A stretch of DNA of 64,000 nucleotides, taken from assembly GCF_000226115.1 (NCBI RefSeq), contig NC_016459.1, positions 248,001 through 312,000 on the forward strand, written 5' to 3'. Position 1 is the stretch's first letter. Each line of letters opens with the position of its first letter. Made by a program: the position numbers and the translations under genes. Under the pieces are notes generated by a model, which ran no database searches, was not told the origin of the DNA, and worked only from the letters and a program-made list of their open reading frames with translations. Shown here piece after piece: positions 43,783-53,788 of this stretch. This DNA comes from Thermothielavioides terrestris NRRL 8126. Its lineage: Eukaryota > Ascomycota > Sordariomycetes > Sordariales > Chaetomiaceae.

Positions 43783-44302
43783 CGTGGGATCATGGAGGTC
43801 AGCGAAGGGCCGATGCGATCGTTGCTAGCAAACGCGCGAGGTGGGGGGAGCCGGGACGGGAGGCGGAGAGTGACACGGCGCTGGACGTGGAGAGGCTGTG
43901 AAACGCGAGACGGGCAGCGGAACGGGGGCTCAACATGAAGCATTGAGTGGGCTTCAAAGGATCGGCTTGGGGAGGCTCCACAGCAGCCAGAGCCACCGGG
44001 TGGATGTCCCCCACCTGTCCCGACCCACGGGAACGGGTGACGGCAGCAATCGACGGTTGCAGGGATGCGAGCCCGACGACTGGACTGGTCTGCCGAGCGA
44101 GGCCATGCGCCTCGCGGCGTCCTTGTATCCCGAATTGGGCGGGCTGTGAAGCTCCCTTGAACGGTCTTCGTCACCTGCTGTGCAACCGGACTTCTAACTG
44201 CAGCGGTATTCGCGTCTGTTATCTGGTGTGGTCCGAAACAAGTTCCGAGTGAGTGAGCCATTGATCTCTGGCAGAAACCTTCGGCACCCAGCAGCAGGCA
44301 AT
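43783..44302. other. Divergent promoter, regulator / dioxygenase
   Basis: 520 bp shared by the C2H2/Zn2Cys6 regulator and the extradiol dioxygenase, which point away from each other. No gene inside; I found no clear copy of the 36274 palindrome. Confidence 0.6.
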
Positions 44303-45302
44303 ATGGGTGAGTTGCCCTGAGCGTTAGTAGCGCTCGATGTGTGCTCGAACTGAGACCTGACAACACCGAGACAGCGCCGCTGACTCCAGTCTACCTCTTC
44401 TCCCATGGCTCCACCATGATGCTCGGCGAGGAGTCCGAGTCGGCCGACTACTGGAAGAAGGCCGGCGACGAGGCGCTCGCCAACGGCATCAAGGGGGTGA
44501 TCATGATGGTATGTGCTTCAAATCAACAAGTTCCTGAAAGAGCTCCCCGGACTGATCAGTCTCTCAGGGGGCGCACTGGGACGCGCCGGGCGATGAGATC
44601 CACGTGGCCACAAACCCCAACCCGGGCAAGTCACCGGTGGCCTACGTGCACCCCAGCAAGTATGTCGACTACAAGCTGAACCCGGACCTGGCGACGGCGG
44701 AGCGGTGCATCGGCCTGCTGCGGGACGCGGGCTTCGCGGCGTCGGGCGACGCGACCTTCGACTGGATCCACGACACGTACCTGATCCTGATCCGCATGTT
44801 CCCGGGGGGCTGCCCGCCGACGACGCTGATCTCGAGCAACCAGCTCTACGACCCGCACTTCCACGTGCGGGTGGGTGCCGCGCTGCGCCCGCTGCGCCGC
44901 GAGAACTACCTGCTGATCGGCTCCGGCGGCGCCGTGCACAACCTGTACCGCAACCGCTGGATGCCCATGCTGCGCTACTCGGACAACTTCGCCCAGGAGC
45001 GCCCGCCCGAGCCCTGGGCGCTCGAGTTCCGCCAGGCCGTCGAGGACGTCATCCGGAACAACTCGGGCCCCCGGCTGCGCCGCGCCATGACCCGCCTCAT
45101 GAAGCACCCGCTGTACCGCGACGCCCACGCCACCGACGACCACTTCATGGCCGCCATGTTCGTCGCCGGCGCCGTGGGCGACGAGGAGGACGAGGGCGTC
45201 ACCGGCGAGCTGGCCGCCGAGACCTGGGAGCTGACCAACATGTGCAACAGCCAGTTTGTGTGGGGGCGGTGGCCCAAGACACCGGCACTGACGGCGGCAT
45301 GA
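44303..45302 (+). CDS. DODA-type (LigB) extradiol ring-cleavage dioxygenase
   Basis: Non-haem iron enzyme of 290 residues that opens catechol-type rings next to the diol (meta cleavage). Exons are 44303-44306, 44375-44508 and 44568-45302. The first exon is only ATGG before a GTGAGT donor; joining it to exon 2 gives MAPLTPVYLFSHGSTMML, the exact family N-terminus. Metal-ligand and active-site histidines are in FSHGST, GAHWDAP, YDPHFHVRVG and the C-terminal DDHFMA, with VAYVHPSKYVDYKLNPDL and GSGGAVHNLYRN as family motifs. The length is typical of plant/fungal 4,5-DOPA dioxygenase-like proteins. In the cluster it would follow the monooxygenase that makes the diol. Confidence 0.95.
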
Positions 45303-45680
45303 GGGCTGCTCCTTTGGTATTATGACATATGATGTCTTTGCTTTTATGCTTCTGTATTTGTCACCGCCAGTGTGAGATGGTCGTTGATTATTCCATGCCA
45401 AGTTCGTGTTTTACCCTCGACTGCGGAAAATCGTGTTTGAAATCTCAGTTCTGGGTTCCAGACGAATTGCCGCCATCAGGGACATGATAATCAAGCATCA
45501 GAGAGATTCCCCTAGGTAATGCCTCAGACTGATCCTGAGCCATGTAATTCTATGCGCCTAGGGGGTTGTCGAGCAGCAGAACCAAGCAATCTTTAGCGAC
45601 TCTACTTGCATTCGATGCATCATCTCTCTGCATCATCTTCTCTGAAGGCTCCTTGCTGATTACGGCCCCGTACAAAACCC
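45303..45680. other. Intergenic, convergent gene ends
   Basis: Lies between dioxygenase and CocE hydrolase. Nothing recognised. Confidence 0.6.
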
Positions 45681-47714
45681 CTAATCCTCCTTCGGCGGAA
45701 TAATCGGCAGCGTGATGTAGTTCTCAAAGCGCGGGCCGAAGTGGATGTGGTTGAACCCCTCGAACACCTCCTTCGACCTGTCCATGATCGTTGTTAGCCA
45801 ACCCCTCGCCGCGCGGGCCTTCTCGTTCAGAAAGCAACTCACCTGTCCACCGGATCATCATGCGTGAAAATCCCACTGCCCTGGGTATCCCCCGACGCGA
45901 CCTCCAGCACCAGCCGGCCGCCCTCCTCCACGACCACGTTGGTCGGCCACACCTCCACGTCGACGGCGTACACCTCGCCCTGGATGACCGGCAGCACGTC
46001 CTTGCTGGTGTAGTCGCGCTGCGGCAGCCACGGCCGGTGGCGGTGGTGCTCCGTGTTGACGCGGCGCAGCGACGTGCGCAGCCAGCCCTTGGTCACCGGC
46101 ACCGGGTCGCCCGCCGTGCCCGTGTAGAAGATCTCGCGCCCGTCCGGGCCGAGGTGCCGCAGCGTCAGGAAGAGGTCGATGTCGGACGGCGTGGTGGCGC
46201 TGGCCGGGTCCGGCGAGACAGACACGTGCAGGTGCGCCACGATGTGCCCCGTGATTTCGGTCTCGGCCGTGAAGGGGGGTGTGGTGAATTGCAGCAGCTG
46301 GGGGTTGGTCATGGTGCCGAGGGCACGGTAGGTGAGCTTTTTGGTAGGCAGAGGTTGGGAAGGGACGGTGGGGAGGAGGGTGAGGTCGGGGGTGAGGTAG
46401 AAGCGGGTGTATTGCGTGCGGGCGAGCGGCCATTCGTTCTCCTCGCGGCGGGCGTAGGCCTTTTCGGCCTCCGCGTTGTTGAAGCCCACATTTCCCTTCC
46501 GCAGGACCAGGCTGACGGGCGGGACCTTTCCTTCCTGCGACCAGCCGACGCGGTCCTCGCCCTTGAGGAAGGCGTCGAGGAAGCTGCGCTGCACCTCGAC
46601 CTCCTCGTCGTAGTAGAAGGGCAGATCGTGCCGGCCCGTGATCATGCGCAGGTACTTGAACTTGGAGCCTGCATGCGTGTAGCCCTCGATGTTGCCGCGC
46701 AGGTGCAGCAGGATGCCGCCCCAGTTGCCGACCGAGAGTAGCGGTACCTCGATGTCGCCCAAGTCGTACTCCTTGGATGCGTAGTAGGGCTCGTCGCGGA
46801 AGCGGTGCACCTGGTTGTCGATGGTCTGGTCGCGGCGGTTGGCAGCCAGCTCTTCCTCGGAGAGGTCGCCCTCGATAGTGTCTAGGGATGAGTGAATTAG
46901 TGGCTTCCCCTTTTCGGATTCATGCGGGACAGAAGACATACCCGGCCCCCAGTTGGACGCGGCCCTGCCCGGGCGCCCGTACTGGTTCGTGATGACCTGT
47001 CGGTTCCACCAGAACTTGATGAACCCGTTGGACAGGATGCCGCCGTGACGGCACCGGTCACGGTAGTAGTCCGACATGCCCTCCCATGGGATGATGGCGC
47101 TCAGGCCTTTGGGCTTGCGGGCAGCCACGCGCCACTCTGTCAACAACGTCAACCAGGGGAAGTTCCTCCAAGAAGAAAGCAGCACCGGCCAAGAACGTAC
47201 GGCTCCCTGCGTAGTAGCTGATGCCCAGCAGGCCAACCTTCCCGGAGGACCAGGGCTGATCCGCTGCCCACTCGACCACATCTACGAAAGCATCGGTGGT
47301 GGCCCGGGACATGGTGTCTAGGATACCCGGCGACTGACCGAGCCCCACCTCGTCGGCTCGCACCACAGCATAGCCGTGCGCCGTCCAGAAGCCCGGGTCG
47401 GGCGTCTCCCAGGCCGAGTGGGCCGACTTCTGCCGAGGGTTGACCTCTGCGTACTTGTCGATGAAGCTGGCCGCTGGATTAGCTACTGATGATGTCGAGG
47501 CTCTAGCAGCATGCCATGCTTACTCCTTGTAGTGGATGTCCTTGCCGTACGGCCCGTATGTTACCAGGACCGGCACGCGCTCGGCCGTCTTGGGCCGGTA
47601 CACGTTGCAGCGCACCACCCCGCCGAGCTTTAGCGGCACCGAGGCATTTTGCTCAAAGATGTAGGGGAAGTTGACGTCGTCAACCGTGTGCAGGTCTCGG
47701 AGTTTGTTGGGCAT
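45681..47714 (-). CDS. CocE/NonD family (S15, X-Pro dipeptidyl-peptidase-like) hydrolase
   Basis: Alpha/beta-hydrolase of 595 residues from exons 47714-47524, 47466-47201, 47136-46942, 46881-45843 and 45777-45681. The nucleophile elbow is GISYYAG, with DEVGLGQSPG before it and IPWEGMSDYYRD after it; the last ~220 residues form the beta-sandwich domain of the family (QFTTPPFTAETEITGH, DIDLFLTLRHL, WPTNVVVEEGGRLVLEV). Family members cleave esters or amides of small acyl groups, cocaine esterase being the best known. There is no signal peptide, so it is intracellular. In the cluster it could release an aromatic acid from an ester or act on a ring-opened product. A 49-nt poly(A) run lies upstream. 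Confidence 0.93.
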
Positions 47715-48077
47715 TGTGTCAGGTTGGTCAAGGGAGCCTCTCTCTGGTAAAAGCGCCTCGTTTCCGCTCTCGAGTTCTCGGCCGGCGAAACGAATGTAAT
47801 ATGCCCTCCAGCGCGAACAGATAAAGAATGGGTTCGAAATACGGGTGATTGCGTGTGCCGTGCGAACGTACTCGCTGCCGTGACCCAGATGTGGGGTGAG
47901 ACAGTCGGCGGTCGGGAGTTGCTGGGAGCGGCGGGCCACATCCCGGAGACCGAGAGTCCAGGACGCCACAGGGCAGTCGGACATCCGAAACAACCGGCAC
48001 GACGTTTACTGTGGTGGCAGGCACGACCCTGTGCTGCAGCAGTCGCATCTGGTGTGCATGAGTGTGGCCGAGGATGC

Positions 48078-48130
<53 letters not shown>

Positions 48131-48231
48131 ATATGGACCAGTAATGGTAAATAGATGGTCAGATGAATGGCATCACATTGATACATGCATGACTGCTTCA
48201 CCTCTTCCCCGGCTGCTCCCCTCAATCAAAA
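47715..48231. other. Intergenic with A49 homopolymer
   Basis: Upstream of the CocE hydrolase and downstream of the FAH-family gene (both minus strand). Contains A49 at 48080-48128. Confidence 0.65.
48080..48128 (+). repeat. Poly(A) homopolymer, 49 nt
   Basis: An uninterrupted A run (T on the coding strand of the neighbours), about 365 bp upstream of the CocE hydrolase ATG. No duplicated flank or gene remnant beside it. Confidence 0.95.
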
Positions 48232-49628
48232 TTAAGATAGCCGGCTCGCCACTAGCCGGCCGACACACTCGCCGAAGCCCACGCCCGACTGCTCCCCTCC
48301 CGCAACGGCCGTCATGCGCACCACGTCACCGTCCTCAAGGAACCGCCGCTCGCTGCCGTCCCGCAGCCTAAACGGCCTGGTCCCGCCCTCGGTGAGCTCG
48401 AGCATGCACCCCCTCGCGTCCTCCCCGTCCCCGCTCACCGTGCCCGTGGCCATGATGTCGCCCGTGCGCAGGGCCGAGCCGGCGCTCGCCGCGTGCGCCA
48501 GCATCTGCCGCGCCGACCAGTACATGTCCTGCACCCACGACGTGCCCGCCACCGTCGCCTCGCTGCCCCCGTCGTCGTTGCCCGCGAGGATCTCGACCTG
48601 CATGCGGACGGCGTAGGTGCGCAGCGACGGGTCCTGCAGGTGCGGCGGGATGGCGACGGCGGGGGGCGGGCCGGCGGTTTGGAACGGCTCGAGCGCGTCG
48701 AGCGTGACGACCCAGGGGGAGATGGTGGTGCCGAAGTTTTTGCCGTTGAACGGGCCCAAGGGGGTCATTTCGAAGCCCTGTATGTCGCGGGCTGGGGATG
48801 GGAATACAGGGTTAGTCATGGCATTGTTATGATGGCCCTTGATATGAAGGGAGCAAACTCACCGCTCCAGTCGTTCAAGATGACGAAGCCGAAGATGTGC
48901 TCGTCCGCGTCGACCGCGTTCAGGCGCTGCCGCATGGGCAGCGGCTTGCCCACGATCGCCGCGAATTCGAGCTCGTAGTCGACCGCGCGGGAGGGGCCGA
49001 ACACCACCGGCGGCGGCTCGTTGGCGACTGCCGGGGCGGTCTTGTCTCGGTACTGGCCCATCGGCCGCTCGACGTCGGTGCTGGACACGACGACGGAGCT
49101 GGCCCGCCCCTGGTACGCGATGGGCATGTTGAAGAAGGCCGGCGGCGGGCGCGCATCGTTGATGATGATGCGGCCGGCATTTTTGACGTGGGCGAGGGAG
49201 CAGGAGAAGTCTGGCGATTCTGGTCAGCGAAAGAAGGCCATGACAGAGGAAGTAACATAGTGCACACCTGCGAAATCCCCGACGCTTACTGGCATGTGCA
49301 TCTGCACCTCCGTGATATCTTCGACGCTTCCAGGGGGGAAGCTAGACACATCGCCCCTTTTCCGGTACTGGTTCTGGATTTCTTGGCGAACACTGCGCTG
49401 GACCGACTTCGGAAGCGCGGCAAACTGATTCAGAGTGTCGTTGGCGAATACTTCCCCGGGCAGCCCGCTGACGCCCGCAAACAGGCCGCTGGTGAGGCAG
49501 TCATGCAGGAAGATGACCGAGTTTCCGAGTCGGGTCACAGCCCGAGGCTCGGGGTGTTTCTTTGACGATGCAATGCCAAATGGGACGTTGCGGTCCGAGA
49601 AGTGGTGGGCGTACTCGGGCGAGGCCAT
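48232..49628 (-). CDS. Fumarylacetoacetase-family hydrolase
   Basis: 422 residues from exons 49628-49268, 49210-48863 and 48791-48232. It has the two-domain layout of true fumarylacetoacetase: N-terminal SH3-like domain (FGIASSKKHPEPRAVTRLG), then the catalytic domain with VGDFADFSCS, YQGRASSVVVS and RPMGQ, the metal ligands in DYELEFAAIVG and NDWSARDIQGFE, and GTVSG near the end. The enzyme cleaves a C-C bond in fumarylacetoacetate, giving fumarate and acetoacetate. The usual partners (homogentisate dioxygenase, maleylacetoacetate isomerase) are not next to it, so it may be a paralogue serving the local pathway. It diverges from the cupin gene. Confidence 0.94.
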
Positions 49629-50036
49629 GTTGGTGAGGGCTGGCGATGTCTGTCTGTTGTGCTCCTGCTCGCACGCCGTAGCCTTCTGCTGGGGCTTCCA
49701 CGGCCCGTGTCCGATGGGAAGCGTATATCTCAGTTGTAACACATGTATTTTGCTGGGGTCGTATGCCCTGAAGCGATGGTCACCGGGCTCCGCGCCCTGC
49801 GGCCGGATCACCCGAGCCCACTTCCCGGTGCACGGCAGACAATTGCCGAATACCCTTCCCCAGACAATGGGGTCTTCCCACCACAAGCATTGCCTTCAAA
49901 CACCAACTACTAATACTAATAGCTTTGTGAGAGAACTGCTAGTACCTACTGGTCAACTTATCCGAAACGCCCAGTCACTACCACCCTCATCTTCTCATCT
50001 CTTCCATTCACACCTACATCAGACCCCGCCCACACC
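49629..50036. other. Divergent promoter, FAH-family gene / cupin
   Basis: 408 bp between two start codons. No gene or repeat seen. Confidence 0.6.
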
Positions 50037-50588
50037 ATGGCTCTCCAAGGCAAGCTGCCCCATCCCAACCGCTTCATTACCACGCACGACGCGTCCGGCA
50101 AAGCCATCATCGACGAGTCGATCCCCGCGCCGGCGCCCTTCTACTCGCTCGGCCCGGGCGACGCGGCCTTCGCGCAGTGCTACGTCACGTCCCAGTTCCC
50201 CGTCGAGCTCAACGGCGGCGCCGACACGGCCGTGTACCAGGACTTCCTGCGCAGCCCGCCGGGCCTGGTCGTCTCGGGCGGCACCGTGCTGCGCTACGTC
50301 GACATGCCGCCGGGCGCCACCTCGCCCATGCATCGCACCGTCAGTCTGGACTACGGCGTGGTCCTGGAGGGCGAGGTCGAGCTGGAGCTGGACTCGGGGG
50401 ACAAGAGGGTGCTCAAGCGCGGCGACATCTGCGTCCAGCGCGGCACGATGCATCTGTGGCGGAACTGCAGCCAGACCGAGTGGGCCAGGATGCTGTATGT
50501 GCTCCAGCCGTGCAAGCCGGTCGTGGCTGGCGGCGTGGAGCTGAAGGAGGATTACGGTGACATGAAGGGGGTCAAGGCTTCGGAGTAG
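50037..50588 (+). CDS. Single-domain cupin protein
   Basis: 183 residues, single exon, in good start context (CACCATGG). The cupin barrel is at about residues 85-165: PPGATSPMHRTVSLDYGVVL (motif 1; the metal site is reduced to one clear His), EGEVELELDSG, RGDICVQRGTMHLWRN (motif 2 with a His). Small cupins of this kind occur in fungal metabolic clusters and can act as isomerases, dioxygenases or cyclases. It is far shorter than gentisate or homogentisate dioxygenase. Its divergent pairing with the FAH-family gene suggests a shared pathway. Confidence 0.9.
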   Translation: MALQGKLPHPNRFITTHDASGKAIIDESIPAPAPFYSLGPGDAAFAQCYVTSQFPVELNGGADTAVYQDFLRSPPGLVVSGGTVLRYVDMPPGATSPMHRTVSLDYGVVLEGEVELELDSGDKRVLKRGDICVQRGTMHLWRNCSQTEWARMLYVLQPCKPVVAGGVELKEDYGDMKGVKASE

Positions 50589-50825
50589 GGTCGGGCGCGG
50601 TTTAGTGGAGTCCGGCTGCTCGTCTTAGCAGGAGCTTAGAAGTCCGAATAAATATTACCACTCGTGAGATCCAGAAGTGTCTTGAGAGTGGTGGCGTTTT
50701 AAAAATTATATGGGTTGTACTTGTGAATCCTGATTCCGGGTAAATCTTATCTGGTCAAACATCAGATCTTCATCGCATTACAGAGACTAAGAACTCGATT
50801 GTTGTCTGAAACGCTAATTCACCCC

Positions 50826-51284
50826 CTAGATCTCCCCACCGATGCCGTACTTGAATATGCGATCATTCCACCTCCCCACTGTGGCCCTCCAGACCTGGGC
50901 GGCCGTCTTGACACGAGAATTTGGTTAGGAACGACATTTACTGAATTCATTACCTCGCAAACTCTCATCAAGCTCACCGGATAGACTCACCGAGTTGAGG
51001 TAGACCCCCGTGAACATGACGCCGATGAAAATCTGCTCGGCTCTGTTGTTGTACACTCGGACCTCGCTCTGGTCGCGGTCTCTGTTGATCGGACGGAACG
51101 GCGGCACCCGGCGATGTGTGGTATCCCAATCGGGCGGGTTCACGGGTGCCGTCGCCTGCGGCCTGACAGCTTCTGTGCTCCTGCCGATGTTGGGTCGGGG
51201 TGATAGGGCCGGCGAGTGGTGCAGCTCGTAATCCTTTAGCACATTCTCTCGCGTGCGAGTTTGGATCTGGGTGGTGGTTGACAT
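50826..51284 (-). CDS. Small unknown protein with one hydrophobic segment
   Basis: 124 residues from exons 51284-50991 and 50906-50826 joined in phase 0. I chose the ATG at 51284; an in-frame ATG 105 bp upstream adds a less likely leader. The N-terminal ~75 residues are polar and Pro/Arg-rich. The C-terminal part has a moderately hydrophobic segment (AEQIFIGVMFTGVYLNS) and ends with WRATVGRWNDRIFKYGIGG. I do not recognise it; a small membrane-associated protein is possible. It starts 409 bp from the divergent ALDH-like gene. Confidence 0.6.
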
Positions 51285-51693
51285 CGCGATCACTGGCTCG
51301 AAACGACAGGAATGAACACAGTTTGACAATGAATTCTTCGTGGCGGGTGGATGAGCAGATACGAACAGGCTAGGTATGATAGGTTGCACAGTCTACCCCA
51401 TTGAGATGCCCGAAAGTCCCGTCGGACTGTGGGCGTCCTTCGTTTGAACTGCCGAAACGGGACGGAGCCGCTGTCGGGATGTGGAGGCGGGTCTGCCGAC
51501 GACTCGGAGTGCCCGCCGATGACCCATGCGCGCCATCTGTACCACGCGAGTGCGTTCACCTTGCAGCTACCCCCGGCGGACAGCTTGGGGGGCTTTAACT
51601 CGGTGGGGAATTCAAGTTGTGAGCAGTAAATAGGTACACCTTCCGATTTCCAGACATCAATCTCAGTGTACGTAGACCCTAGATGCCACAACC
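51285..51693. other. Divergent promoter, small gene / ALDH-like gene
   Basis: 409 bp, no gene or repeat seen. Confidence 0.6.
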
Positions 51694-53448
51694 ATGCCGA
51701 GACCATTCAGCAAGATACGGTCCGCCGCCATCGACGGCCGGGCCCTCAACCCCATCTTCCGCAAGCTCCAGCTGAAGCAGCTGCACGATGCGCTCTCGGA
51801 CAAGGCGGCCGAGATCCAGGAGGCCATCGCAACCGACACTGGCCACACACGAGCCGAAGTGCAGATCGAGTACTGGCTGGCTCTGCGGCAGCTGAGCCAG
51901 GCTCATGCCGCTCTCGACCCCAAGAAGGCCCTCCACGACGAATATGCCGTCTCCAGAGGCGAAAGCGCCTCGCAGAGGGAAGCGGTCGGCATCGTGGTCA
52001 TCCACCCTGCCAAACACGCCTTCTTCTCATGCCTGATGTCCGCGCTCGTGCCCGCCCTGGCTTCCGGGAACTGCGTGGTTGTCGAGGTAAGAAGCAGGCG
52101 CGTCCATCTCGGCTTCATTCGAATCACCCGCTGACCAACCGAACCATTAACAACCCACAGACGGAGCAATCCCTCCTGCGCACCCCTCCGCTGGTCCTCG
52201 ACCTGATCGCGCACGCGCTGGACCAGGACATCTTCGACACCGCGCCCGCGCCCATCAGCGAAGCCGACCTCGGCCACCCGCACGTCCGCGTGCTGCAGAA
52301 CGGCAGCGACGACGCGGCGCCGCGCCTCGCGCACCGCCTCGTCTCGGACCCCGAGGCGCGCGTCGTGGCGGTCGTCGAGCGCGACGCCGACCTCGACTTG
52401 GCCGCGCGCGAGCTCGTGCGCGCGCGGTTCGCCCTGCGCGGCCGGTCGCCCTACGCGCCGGACGTGGTGCTGGTGAACGAGTGGGTGAAGCGGGAGTTCC
52501 TGGAGGCGGCGCTGCGGCACGCGGTGAGGGTTGGGGGGCCGGGCGGTGGTGGTGGTGGTGGCGGCGGGGAGAAGACGGGTTTGCGGATGGGTCTGGGGCC
52601 GCAGGGGCCGGTTGCGGACGCGGTGAAGAAGGAGCGCGGCGTCAGCGTGCTGTCGTGGAGCGCGGCTGGGGCGGTGGTGGATGTAGAGGATAGGTTAGTT
52701 TTTTGGCGCATCGGTTTGATGAGCTGGGCTCTAGCTTGTGATGTGTGGCTGACTCGCCGGGCAGAAAGTCGCCGCTGCTGCAGCGGAAGGTGCAGGAGAG
52801 CTGTCTGCTCGTGCACGCCGTGACCAGCATAGACGACGCGATTGATTTCTCGCAGGGGTAAGTGACATCCCACATTACCTGGCCTCCTTAGACATTGGAT
52901 GCTGACGCTGAGGCGAAAGCAACCGGCGACTCGGAGCGGCCTATGTCTTCACCAAGCCCTCGGCGGCGAAATACATCTGCCAGTTCCTCGACAGCCCCAT
53001 GTCCTTCGTCAACCATGTCCCAACGAGCCTTCTCTGTAAGTTGGATTCTTCGCCTTGCCTCTCAAGCTTCCTCCGTCTCACTTCCCTCCCAGTCCTGACC
53101 ATGGCCCCGTCCAACACGCCCGTCGACCCCATCTCCTACGCCCCCTACAGCGAAGAGACCTTCACGCGACCAAAGGCGCAATTCGCCAGCCCGTCCGCGC
53201 AAGAGACCGTCCTGGCCGGGCTTCTGCTGCAGCAGCAAGGTGCATCGGAACAACTGGCCGCCCTGGTCCACGAGTCGACCGCCAAGTTGCCCGTCTTCAA
53301 GCGGTCCAAGGTGGCCTTGACGCACTTCTTCAACCAGGGTATCCTGACCGGCGGCCTGCTGCTGCTATCGACGATGTTGGGCGTCACGGGGGTGTGCACG
53401 TACTATGGTTTTGGGCTCGTCAGGAGTCGATTGCTCCACGGTCTGTAG
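51694..53448 (+). CDS. Aldehyde-dehydrogenase-like protein lacking catalytic residues
   Basis: 496 residues from exons 51694-52086, 52161-52693, 52765-52857, 52920-53035 and 53093-53448; every join keeps frame, so it is not a decayed gene. The fold is that of class-3-like, C-terminally anchored ALDHs: ALSDKAAEIQEAIATDTG, EAVGIVVIHPAKH, ALASGNCVVVE, DADLDLAARELVRARF, LNHVPTSLL-like end (VNHVPTSLLF) and a C-terminal membrane segment (TGGLLLLSTMLGVTGVCTYY). However, where active enzymes have GQTC-VAPD this protein has GRSP-YAPD (Pro228 for the catalytic Cys), the oxyanion Asn of PWNYP is Lys107, and the ELGGK glutamate region is missing. It is probably a pseudoenzyme. A Gly-rich insert (GGT repeats) is at about residues 255-265. 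Confidence 0.85.
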
Positions 53449-53710
53449 AGAGATGTTCAACTGTAAAATGGATGCGGAACAAGAGCTATTGTAAAAGAAA
53501 TATCCTCCTTTGCCCTTTGCTCAGCTTCAAACAGGGTTGTGCTACATGAAGTGTAATGCTCGACTCACGTCTCGTGGTATTGATCGCTAGTCTCAAGGTG
53601 AAAGTTTCCCAGTGACTCGAAAAAACCGGTTTCTGTACCTGTGGGAGATTAAATGCTGAGTGTTGAGAGACGCCCCGGGAGGTTGGCGCTCCGGGATGCC
53701 ATTCGTGGCG

Positions 53711-53788
<78 letters not shown>

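Noticed and set aside
51694..53448. Calling the ALDH-like gene a pseudogene
   Set aside because: All five exons join in frame with good splice sites and the C-terminal anchor is intact; loss of active-site residues alone fits a pseudoenzyme better.
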